Of a DNA stretch of 64,000 nucleotides, positions 46,851 through 57,513 are shown one piece after another (the stretch's first letter is position 1; each line of letters starts with the position of its first letter). The notes beneath the pieces are model-generated. The model ran no database searches and was not told the origin of the DNA. It saw nothing but the letters and a program-made list of their open reading frames with translations. The translations under genes were made by a program, and so were the position numbers. This stretch comes from Chamaecyparis obtusa (Eukaryota; Streptophyta; Pinopsida; Cupressales; Cupressaceae), in assembly GCA_027943335.1 (NCBI GenBank), contig BSBK01003559.1, forward strand, positions 310,001 to 374,000. The letters are read 5' to 3'.

Positions 46851-49800
46851 GATCATATGGCATTCAAACAACCCTTTTACAAACATGATAAGGGAGAGTC
46901 ATCAAATAACAAGAAGCAAAGTGTCAATAATCTCAACTTTGTGCCACCTTATGATCATATTGTTAATGCTATAATAGTTAATGAACAACCTCGAAAGGAA
47001 GCATCAAATGTCATTACAAGAGGGCAGAATTCTAGAATAACCTTACAAGGGATAGCTCCTAAAAGCACTAACATCCCACCATCCAATATTGTAGTCAAAC
47101 AGTCTTCTACAGCAGCAAGGCCTTATAGTTTGGTTGATCAATTGCAACGTACTCCAGCACAAATCTCTATCTTAGAATTATTGAAGTTGTCACCAAACCA
47201 TAAGGAGATTTTGGAAAAATCTCTAGGAGAGACACATGTTCCTACTAACTTAGAGACAGAAAGGTTTCAACATATGGTAGGTCATCATGTAGCACCTCAT
47301 TGTCTTTCATTTTCCGATCAAGATGACATGTCTATAACCCATCCTCAAAATCTACCATTGCATATAGAGGTCTTAATCGAAAGGCTTAGAGTCAAAAGAG
47401 CTCTCATTGATGGAGGGGCTGGTCTCAACATTTGCACATTAAGTCTTGTCAAATCCTTAGGTCTATCTGAGTCTTGCATTGAACCTACAAAGAAAATCAC
47501 CATTAAAGCTTATGATGAAGCTGAAAGAGCTTCTAAGGGCATGATTGTATTGCCCATCCAAGTGGGACCTGTCAAGAAGGACACCAATTGCCAAGTGTTG
47601 GACATGAAATTAACTTATAATATTTTGTTGGGTAGACCATGGATTCACGAGATGCAAGCAGTCCCATCCACGTACCACCAATGCATAAAATTTTCATACA
47701 TGGGTGAAGAAATCACAGTTGGAGGAGACTCTAACCCATTCCAATATTGCAATACACTCAAACCTCCTCATGAGTTATACATTCCACATAACTGGGAAGG
47801 AATTATTCAAGAAACCACAGTTGAAGATGTTAAAATGAAGGAACTAACAATAAATGTTACTCCACACCCTCCTCAAGCTAGCTCAGTGACATCAACTAAG
47901 GGAAAGGAAAAAGTGAGCTACGAGGGCCCAAATGCAATGGAAAGTTCATACATAGCACCTAAATTGGAAACAGTAATCTATAAACCTGCCAAAGAAGAAA
48001 AGGAAAAAGCCAAGAAAGATTGTTACCGACACATGAGTGAAATGATGAACAACTTTGAAAAACAATGCAAGATTAGTTCAAAAGGGATAGGGGAATATTC
48101 TATTTCTCTATTTGACATGCCCACATCTCCAAAATCACATGGTAAACCATCAAAAGAACATAAGTATAATTCCTATTTTGTAAGGGAAGATAACAAAGCA
48201 GCATGGGATAAGGAAGAAGATGACATCCTTCAATGGCTTTACCATGATGAGGAAGATACTTCCAACACTCCCATGGAAAGAATTCAGCATGTAAAGATAC
48301 AAACTGAGCAATATGGAAAAGGCTTTGATATAATGCAAAAGATGGGATACAAGGGAAGAGGACCCTTAGGCCAAAGAAATAGGGGATTATTGGAGCCTAT
48401 AGAACCTATTTGGAGGGCAAGTCATGAAAAATCTGGAGTAGGTTTTCAATGCAAAGGAGAAAGTTCAAGCCCAATGCAAGATTTTTATCCTCACATAAAT
48501 GCCTTAGAATCTGAAGGAGATAGTGATGATTCTCGGGATTATGAATGGGATACTTTATCGAATGAATCATGTCAGGACAAGGAAGTGATTGCTATACATA
48601 CTTATGCAAAAATTCCAAGGCAAGAAGCTCAAATTAGTGAAGAACCTCCTATTCAAAGGCCTAATATTGAGCAAGTACCTACCAATGGAGCATGGATAGA
48701 AACATTTTGGATACCTTCAGAGGAGGGAGATTCAAACGTTAGTTTTAACCCACTTGTGGCTTTTCCCATGTTGTTTCCCGTAGAGGTTGACGAGGACTCG
48801 AGTGAAGGGGACTTTGACCCTTCTTCCATGGATCATCTTGAGGAAGCGCACGTCATAGATCTAAACGATACAATGTACAAACCCTCAAATGAAGTCATGT
48901 CCATAATGCCTATTGATGACATTTTACCCAATGAACCCTTACTTTTGATAAATCCGCACCTCATTGATTGGGACCAAACCGAACCAAATGACCTACTTTA
49001 CTTTTCCAATGAGCAAACGATGAATCACTACCTTAATGCGGTTGAACCCTCTTCCACCAACGAATTCAATACGGACATAATGACAGTAGTAGGGGTTCAA
49101 TCTCTTATTCAAAAGAAAAAAATAAAAAAAAATAGTAAAAAAATGAAAAGTTCTATTGGTGAAAACCCAACTGTGGCACCATTAGAACCAAAAAAAATAA
49201 AATTAAAAGATGTTTCTTTTGGTGAAAACCCAATTGTGGCACCAAAAGAAGAGAGATTGGACACTTTGCCTAAACATGAAGAAGAAAGGTCACCTATACT
49301 CATAGAGCCAATGGAAAAGGTCAATATTGGGACAGAATTAGATCCAAAGTTCATACACTTGGCAGCATCACTCACACCTCTAGAAAGAGAAGACTTCATA
49401 AAATTCTTCCAAGAACAACAAGTAAACTTTGCATGGTCATATGCTGACATGCCCGAATTAGATCCTGACTTTATAATGCATCATCTGAATGTTCGACCAG
49501 GGGTTAAACCCGTTAAGCAAAAGTTGAGAAAAATGCACCCCCACATAGCTCTTTTGGTCAAGGCAGAATTGGAAAAATTGTTGAAAGTAGGGTTCATAAG
49601 AGCAATAGCATATGCCGAATGGATCTCCAACATTGTACCAATCACAAAGCATGATAAATCCATTCATGTGTGTATAGATTTTAGAGATCTAAATCTTGCT
49701 TGCCCCAAAGATGATTTCCCACTTCCGAGCATAGATGCCATAGTGGATTTGACAGCAGGACACTCAATGTACTCATTAATGGATGGCTTTAGCGGGTATA

Positions 49801-50330
49801 ATCAGATCAAAATTGCACCCAAAGACCAAGAAAAGACAGCATTCACTTTCCCTTGGGGTACTTTTTGTTGGAATGTCATGCCCTTTGGTCTTAAAAATGC
49901 CGGAGCCACATATCAAAGGGCCATGACAAATATCTTCCATGACATGATGCACACATTTTTAGAAGACTATGTGGATGATATATTGGCAAAATCCCACAAA
50001 AGAGAAGAACACCTCCACATTTTGAAAAAGATATTTGTTAGGTTGGAGCAATTCAAGGTCAGATTAAACCCAAATAAATGTGCCTTCGGAGTCCAATCCG
50101 AAAAGTTACTAGGTTATATAGTTTCCGCCAAAGGGATTGAAGTGGATCCTGAGAAAGTACAAGCTATAATGGACATGGAAATACCTAAGAATATCAGCCA
50201 AATGAGATCCTTGCAAGGTAAAATCCAATCCATACGAAGGTTTATCTCCCAATTAGATAAAAAATGTCATTCTTTCACCAGGTTGCTACATAAGGATACT
50301 ATATTTATATGGGATGCCGAATGTGATTAA
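46850..50330 (+). pseudogene. Tat-like pol: protease, G-patch, reverse transcriptase
   Basis: One open frame (46206-50330) carries three recognisable parts. Protease: KRALIDGGAGLNICTL at about 47395 has D-G-G where D-S/T-G is usual, and NILLGRPWIHEM lies at about 47620. G-patch: GKGFDIMQKMGYKGRGPLGQ with the following glycine-rich end, at about 48315. RT: 49495-50200, with CIDFRDLN, SLMDGFSGYNQI, MPFGLKNAGATYQ and catalytic YVDD at 49968-49979. It ends at TAA 50328-50330 inside the RT/RNase H connection (WDAECD stop AFTLLK), a nonsense change. An acidic linker of about 350 residues lies between G-patch and RT. Confidence 0.88.
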
Positions 50331-50969
50331 GCTTTCACATTGTTGAAGACTTATTTGATAAATCTGCCCATTCTCATGTCACCAATCAAGGGCAAAGCAT
50401 TACTTCTCTACATATCTACTATAGAAAGATCCTTAGGGGTACTTTTGGCGCAAGAGGATGAACAAGGAAAGGAAAGAGCTATCTACTATTTGAGTAGAAC
50501 ATTGATAAAATATGAGCTTAATTACACATTTATGGAAAGAGCTTGTCTAGCAGTGGTGTTTGCATCTCAAAAATTGAGACATTATATGTTGATGCATAAG
50601 GTCAAGTTGATTGCCAAGATAGACCCTCTCAAATATTTGTTAAGTAAAATAGCCTTAATAGGTAGAATAGCTAAATGGGTGATGATATTGAGTGAATTTG
50701 ACATCGAATATGTCAATAGAAAGGAAATCAAAGGACAAGTGATAGCAGATCATTTAGCTGAAAATCCCATGACTTCTATACAAACTATTCAAGTGGAATT
50801 TCTGGATTCCACCATTATCAACATAGAGGCAAAAACGTGGAAGTTATACTTTGATGGATCCTATACTCAAGGAGGTTCCAGGGCCGACATATTATTGGTA
50901 ACTCCTCAAGGTTACACCATTCCCAAATCCTACAAGCTTATGTTTCCATGTACAAATAATATAGCATAA
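50331..50969 (+). pseudogene. Tat-like first RNase H and start of second RNase H
   Basis: The first RNase H/connection reads IERSLGVLLAQEDEQGKERA, YYLSRTLIKYELNYTFMERA and KLRHYMLMHKVKLIAKIDPL; its catalytic aspartates are not obvious. The second, plant-type RNase H begins WKLYFDGSYTQGG at about 50840. It is cut by TAA 50967-50969, at a codon where Glu (AEYEAL type) is expected. Confidence 0.83.
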
Positions 50970-52587
50970 TATGAAGCACTAGTCATAGGCATCAAAATGG
51001 TCTTAGAATGGAATATAAAAGAGCTACAAATTTATGGAGATTCTCAACTCATCATTAATCAAATCAACAATGAATATAACACTAAGGATGAAAATTTGAT
51101 GCCTTATAAGACTATGATTGATGGATGGAAGAAATACTTTGCTTTGATCACCTTTGAACAGATTCCTAGAGAGAAAAATAGAGCAGCTAATGCCATGGCT
51201 ACCTTGGCCTCTTTGTTACAAAAACCAGATCAAAATGAGAAGTATGAGTTCTTGGTGGAAGAGTTGGTAAAACTAACATTTGACCTCCCCGAGACCCAAA
51301 TTGTTGCCCTCTTACATGGACATGACTCCCCTTGGTATGGACCTATATATACTTACCTTAAAGACCAAGTGCTACCCTTAGACCAAACCCGTGCTCAAAA
51401 ATGCAATTTCATACGCCAAGCCTCCTGTTACTTAATCCTTTCTGAAACATTGTATCGTAAGGGTCTATATGGGACATTACTTAGGTGTTTAGAGGAAGAA
51501 GAGTCTAAGTTAGCTTTACGAGAGGTTCACGAAGGCATTTGCGGGTCGCACTCAAGCGGGTTAAATCTAGCTAAGAAAATCCTTCGCTTAGGGTATTTTT
51601 GGAAGACATTGGAAAAGGATGCTTGCCACTTTGTGAAGATATGTAGCAAATGCCAATATCATAGCGATATGATACATGCACCGGCACAAGCATTACATCC
51701 ATTTGTCACACCATGGCCTTTCTATCAATGGGGGTTTGATTTAATTGGCATCATAAATCCACCTTCTTCAAATGGGCACAAACATATCATAACCGCAACA
51801 GAATATTTCACCAAGTGGGTTGAAGCGGTTCCATTGATAACGGCAACAGGAAAGCAAATTTCCATGTTTATCTTGAATCATATCATTTGCCGATATGGTA
51901 TTCCTCATGCCATAATAACAGATAATGGAAAACAATTCAAGAATAAAGATGTTGATGAACTATGTGCTACATTTCATATCACTCACCATTCATCATCAAT
52001 TTATTACCCTCAGGGAAATGGGCAAGCTGAAGCCACAAATAAGAATATATTGAAGATCTTGAAAAGGTCGGTCAAAAAATCAGGAAGGGATTGGCATATG
52101 CAAATTAATCCAGCATTATGGGCCTATAGAACCAGCATAAGAACACCCACCGGGGCCACGCCATTCTCACTAGTCTATGGGACTGAAGCAGTTCTACCAT
52201 TAGAGGTTGAAATCTTGTCTTTACGAGTGTCGTTACAAGGATTGATCACAGATGAAGACTATAGGGTTGCTAGACTTCAACAATTGGAGTTACTTGAAGA
52301 ACATTAAACACAAGCTTATGAGCACCTGAAAGTGTACCAAAATAGAATCTCAAGGAACTATAATAAACATCAAACCGAGAGTTTTTTAGGTAGGAGACTT
52401 GGTGTTGAGAGAGAATCCAAATAATCAGGTTGAGAGGGAAAAGAAAGGCAAATGGGAGGCTAATTGGCTAGGCCCATTTATCATAATATCTTCATTTGGC
52501 ACAGGAACCTATAAATTATCAAATTGTGACAGAGAGGAACTTCAAGAACCTATTAATAGTATTCACCTTAAAAGGTTCTATACATGA
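50970..52587 (+). pseudogene. Tat-like second RNase H end and integrase
   Basis: RNase H: YEALVIGIKMVLEW, IYGDSQLIINQI, then REKNRAANAMATLA, where the usual catalytic Asp (ADAL) is Asn. Integrase: zinc-binding H-H-C-C (VHEGICGSHSSG ... CHFVKICSKCQ, 51520-51660). Catalytic core Asp at 51738-51740 (GFDLIG), Asp at 51921-51923 (TDNGKQF) and Glu at 52029-52031 (GQAEATNK). A stop TAA at 52305-52307 and a frameshift near 52370 precede the C-terminal part (52399-52587, GKWEANWLGPF ... SIHLKRFYT). Confidence 0.87.
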
Positions 52588-54061
52588 GGTAGATGAAAGA
52601 GTATAAAGAGTATCAGATGAGAGAGCATCCTATTTTATTGTACATAGTTCAAAAGAGATCTTGAAAACACCAAAAACATTTGAAAAGCACAAAAGGATAA
52701 AAACATTGAGAAAATTGAGCATGAAGAAAGGAAAAACATCCAAAATGAGGTTGTCTTGGTAAAAACCTAGTAAATAGGCACCTTGATGATAAAAAAAGAA
52801 AAAAAAAAAGAAAATTACAAAAAAAGTGAAAAAGAAGAAAGTGCCCTGGTGAAAACCTAGTAAATAGGCACCTTGGTAGAAAAAAAAAAAAAAAAGAGCT
52901 TCATCCATCCAAAGGGTGAAAACTTGGTAAACAAGCACCTTTGGTTCCCTTCAGTCGGTCTTTCCTAGGTTGCATTTGTATATAATGCATCTCATCATCC
53001 CATTTGTCCAAACCTTCATTGCATCTGTCATTTGTACATAGGCCTAATAAATCTTGGTAGCTTCATCATTTGCATTGCCCAAAGTTGTCAAAATGGGTAT
53101 ATTCAAACACTTGGGGGCAACGAAGAGCATATCACAAAGTTGGTACATAAAAAGGATTCAAACAAATAACATTCAGTCAGAGTCAAACATAGAGAGAGCG
53201 AGATCTGAATTTCAGAAGAAAGAAGCATATTTTCGTGAACCTTTGATAGATATCATTGTTCATAAACCAAGACATTGATTACCACAACAAAATCCTTGAG
53301 CCTTAATAGACATTATTATTCAGGATTAAATAAAAATCAAACATCATTAATGATCAAGGTACTTGGAAATACTATTTGAAAATCAAGAAACAATGCAAAA
53401 CACTTGAAAGATTCTTTTGAAAGTTGGTTAAAAATCTCTTTGCTTATATCGATTGATTTATATCAAGTCTCTTTAGCTAATTAATGGTATTGGCAATGAT
53501 AGAGATATGATATTTTATTGCCTTTGAGTGACTGTTTGGAGGAAGATTTGTCACCTTATGGGAAGTTGTCTAACGACATGGTCATCAAAGAACCATCGAG
53601 GACTATCTCATAAGCGGATGGATTGACCTTTGTTTGTTTACACAAATGAATCCCTTTGTTATTTAGATTTTCTATATCTTAATACCAAAAATCCACTTGC
53701 AACATTGAATCCGTTGACACCGGTATTCAGACTCCCATAGTTGGTCATCCAACTAGTGAGGGTTGTACTAGTTCATAAAGAAGGTTACCAAATGTGATAA
53801 AAAGTGGTATTCATATCATCATGTCAGTGGGCAGTGGTGATTATACTTGCTTTCTAGGCCCAAATGCTCAATGATGAAAATTTATCCTCAAGGCATTTAT
53901 TTGCTAAAAGCTGGTGACACTTAGGTTGCATTGCAAAGCATATTAGATTCATTGCATTATCTTGTTAGATTAATTGCATTGTCCTGTTTGATCAAATGCA
54001 TGTGTTTATGGTTATTTTTCCAAGGGAATGAGGGGGTACATCAATAATCTTGGGTAGTTAA
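52588..54061 (+). other. Tat-like 3' region with three hairpins and A-rich spacers
   Basis: Noncoding sequence after integrase. Hairpins lie at 52758-52782, 52848-52872 and 52915-52939, separated by long A-rich runs. The rest (52940-54061) has no recognised gene. Element C is inserted at its right end. Confidence 0.75.
52758..52939 (+). repeat. Array of three covarying hairpins (Tat-like 3' region)
   Basis: Each copy has an outer arm GGTG (GGTA in the first) pairing with CACC, an A-only bulge on the 5' side, an inner 4 bp stem and a GTAAA loop. The inner stem is CCTA/TAGG in copies 1 and 2 and CTTG/CAAG in copy 3. Element C uses CCTG/CAGG. Confidence 0.8.
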
Positions 54062-55035
54062 TGTATGCACCTAAAAATGGTCGCCTAGACTTTGGGCCCC
54101 ATTTATTCAATTTATTTATCTCTGAATCAGTTTTATCAATAATCAACATTTTATCAATTATATCAATTTCCTTGATCAAATCCTATTTCATCATTTTCAA
54201 TTATTTGCCCTGGGCTAACCATTTTATCCTAAGTCTTTATTTAATTAAAAGGAATATTTCTTTCCCTTTTATTAAATAAAAATCCCCCACTTTCCTCTTA
54301 TCCTAAGTTGCACAAATAAAGTATTATTCCTATTTTATAAAAAGGAGAAAAACACTTTTTGTCTCATATGGACATAAAGTCAACTCATATTTTCCTATTG
54401 GAGGATACTTGTGCACATGGATTGCTCCTCTTTCAAGCTCCACCACTGATTAAGACTTTTGCCTCTTAATCTCCATGGTCCATTCCTTTGCATTTCTTAT
54501 AAAAGGAGAGCTCTCTCCTTCATTTGCATATCCATCTTTTTCATGCTAATGTTATGCTGCAGGTTTTCTAGGTGCATTTGGAGCTTTTGAAGACTTGAAG
54601 ATTTCTTGTTGCATTACATTCTAGTGGCATATTTCCTTTGTTTAGTTGCATTATCATGGTATCATTTCCTTTCATGTTTTAGATTAATCTCACATAGTTT
54701 AATTAGAGGGTTTGTAACTCTTTCATTTCCATTTTCATAGCTTAATTGCATCTTCATTCTCATAAGATTAATTTGCATTCTCATATAGATTTGCATTGCA
54801 TTGCATACATTTGGTTTCATTGGAGATATTGGCACTCTTACCCTTGTCCTCACTTGAATCTCTCATTGTGTGGTTGACTAGCAAGGTCACAAGCTTGTAG
54901 CTCTAGCTAAGAGCAAATACATCATAGTCCCTTGCAACTCCATGTATAGAGAGCTATGAGCTGCTTTTTGAGGCCTCATTCTTAAGCAACCTTGCATGTA
55001 ATGGTTGATAGAAGTGCACCATTTTAGCGTGTACA
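54062..55035 (+). repeat. 5' LTR of element C
   Basis: 974 bp from TGTATGCACC to AGCGTGTACA. TATA box TATAAAAG at 54498-54505. Confidence 0.94.
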
Positions 55036-55039
55036 TTTC

Positions 55040-55057
55040 TGGTGCCCACCGTGGGGC
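55040..55057 (+). other. Primer-binding site of element C
   Basis: TGGTGCCCACCGTGGGGC, four bases after the LTR. Two transitions from the Tat-like PBS. Confidence 0.85.
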
Positions 55058-57513
55058 AGAGTAGAATAGCTTTGTCCCTTCTTTTTCCGCATTTTTGTCA
55101 TTTTTCGTCAATTTTTCGACAAGTTTTTAGCTTAATTTTTAGTCTCTATTTTTTTTTTCCTCAGACTATCGTACGATACTTTCCAGAAGTATCGTGCGAT
55201 ACTTCTCTATATGCGCTTGCGATACTTCACTTGTCAGAAGTATCGCCTGGCTATTGTGAATTCTATCGCCTGGTCTCGGGCAAAGTATCGCCTGGCATAA
55301 GGTGAAATATCGCGCAGACTAAAAAGTATCGCCCCAGTATACTGCGAAGTATCATGTGATACTGGTGTCTGTACTGTGTCTGTACCTGATAGTGAGCTAT
55401 TTTTGGGCTATTTTATCTATCTTGGAAGTTTTGGGTTCTCTACTAACTTTTTGAAATTTTTTGAAAATTTTAGCGTTTTCCACTCTGGAAAATGGGTGCC
55501 CATTTTTGAAATTTTTTTGCAAATGGTATCGAAAATTGAAGTATGATATATCATTGGAAAGGTCTTTCCGAGTCTAATCCAACCATGATGGTTTCATTTT
55601 TAGATTTTGTCATTTGATCAGTTATTTTGCAGATTATATGATGTTTCATGTGCTAACCATTGTTAGATTTTAGATTTTGCTAACTTTGCTGGTCTAACAA
55701 GTTGTGGTTGTAGGTGCCTCTTGCTTGAATATTTTGTCAAAATCGCATGTCAAAGAGGGCTACTAATGATTTTTGTAGGGCTGCCCAAGCATAAAAACAA
55801 AAAAAAATCTTGCTTATTTATTTGCTTTCCTTTTAAGTGTGGCAAAAACTAGTTGTCTCATTTATTAGGCACTTAAGATCTTGTTGTAGGAATTCTTGGG
55901 TGGTAGGAGAAGTATGCTCTTCACCATTTTGGTGAACTAGAAAATCTTGACCCATCTTTGAATTTTGAAAACAAGGGGGTAAATGAACTTTTCTTGGTGT
56001 GTTTGGGAGAGATTCTTGAGATAGGGGAGTATGCTCTTCACCCTTGTGGTGAACCAAAAACCTTGAACCTCAAGAATTGATCGGCTTTTTGTTCAGATTT
56101 AGAATCCTTTAGCGGGCCTGCTCTTGAGCAATCAAGAGGAACGACTCAAGTGGGGACAACCTTGTCATCATTTTCCTTGGTGGCAAGTGATTCCAACTCA
56201 CTATAATCTCAAGGCTATCAAGGACACCAAAAATCTTGGTAGACATAACACTTATCTTCGTTTGATGTGAGTAGCTCATGGGATTGCGACCATGGGGAAA
56301 ATATTAAACAAGAATGCTTAAGGTACTCTTGAGGCCGCGAGGTCCTAGTCCTTTATGAGGAGCAAGAGGGGTGTTGTGAACAGAAATCCTTATTAAGAAC
56401 CATTAGATAGAAGCCACCTTGTTTAGCCGCTTATCTTCTTAGTGCAAGGATTGATCCAAGTGGTTTACCCGGATCACCTTAAGATACTCACCATATGTGT
56501 CCCTTTGGTTGTGTCATTTGACACTTCCACGACAAAGCCAACATCTCTTGTGGGTAACCACTTGGTGTGAGGCAAGGGGGCATCAAGTTGTGGGCTAAGT
56601 TGGTAAGTATTGAGCCTTGTCTTGTAGGTAGATATTGCTTGAATTGTCTTCAATTGTGCTATACCAGTGTAAATGTTCTCACATACAAACAATCGGTAGC
56701 TTGCATAGGGTGAAATTTTATTTTGATATCACAAGTGTTTGTCTTGGCAAGGTTGCTTTTGCCCTTGTTTTAAGTGTTTGAAGACATGTTTGATCCCCTA
56801 CTATTTGCAAACCTATCCAATTGCTATTGAATTTGTGATTGAAATCAGACATTTTCACCCTCACATTCGAAAACTTGAAATTAGACTTTGAAAACTCAAA
56901 ATTTTGCACAAATTGGTCAAGATCAACATCAGTATCACATTAGCCAAAGAGAAATATCGCATTAGAAGGTTGTTCTTGGTGAGGAAGTTTATCTCTAGAA
57001 TTGTGAGCTACATTCTTGGGAAATTCTCGTACTCTTATTGTCCAAATAATTTTCATTTAATCTCAATTTTAATTATCTTTTGGCCGAGCCCAACCTCCTA
57101 GTTCAAAAGTGCAAGGGTAGTCACCCTTTGATTTGAAGCACCTCTTTGATAGTGTTGGTAAAGCCCCTTCTTCTATCTTTTCATTTCTCTTTGGACAATA
57201 GAGAACTTTGATTATCCTAGTTTGGTGTTGACATTTTGTGAGGTCATCCTATTACCAAGGGTCTTCTATTTTCAGTCTTCCTTGGTCAGTCCAGATCTTA
57301 GATTATAGGTGTTGTCATGTTGCTCAACATCTCAATGAACGTTATGGTATCAATTGCACAAGATGGCTCTTAGTCTTCTTCTTTCTTCTCCATTTCCCAT
57401 GTTCTTCTAAAGTCTTCTATTCCCATGGGAAATTCTTCTTCTTCTTCTTCTTCTTGATTCTTTTTCTCTTATTATCTAGTCTACTTTCTTCTATTCATCT
57501 ATTCATTTCTTCC
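55058..57513 (+). other. Element C leader: palindromes, hairpins and Tat-like landmarks
   Basis: Noncoding leader. Palindromes of the word GTATCG occur at 55167-55178, 55187-55204 and 55348-55363, mixed with TATCGCCTGG copies at 55241, 55264 and 55286. TTCACC/GGTGAA hairpins lie at 55920-55936 and 56037-56053. Landmarks CACTATAA (56199), GCCACCTTGT (56413) and ATTGTGCTATAC (56653) occur in the same order in the Tat-like leader. Confidence 0.75.
57430..57460 (+). repeat. (CTT)n microsatellite
   Basis: A run of CTT triplets just upstream of the ORF start, giving a poly-Phe frame shadow. Confidence 0.85.

Noticed and set aside
54662..54853. Minus-strand ORF repeated at 63354-63545
   Set aside because: Both lie at the same place in the two LTRs of element C and are noncoding shadows.
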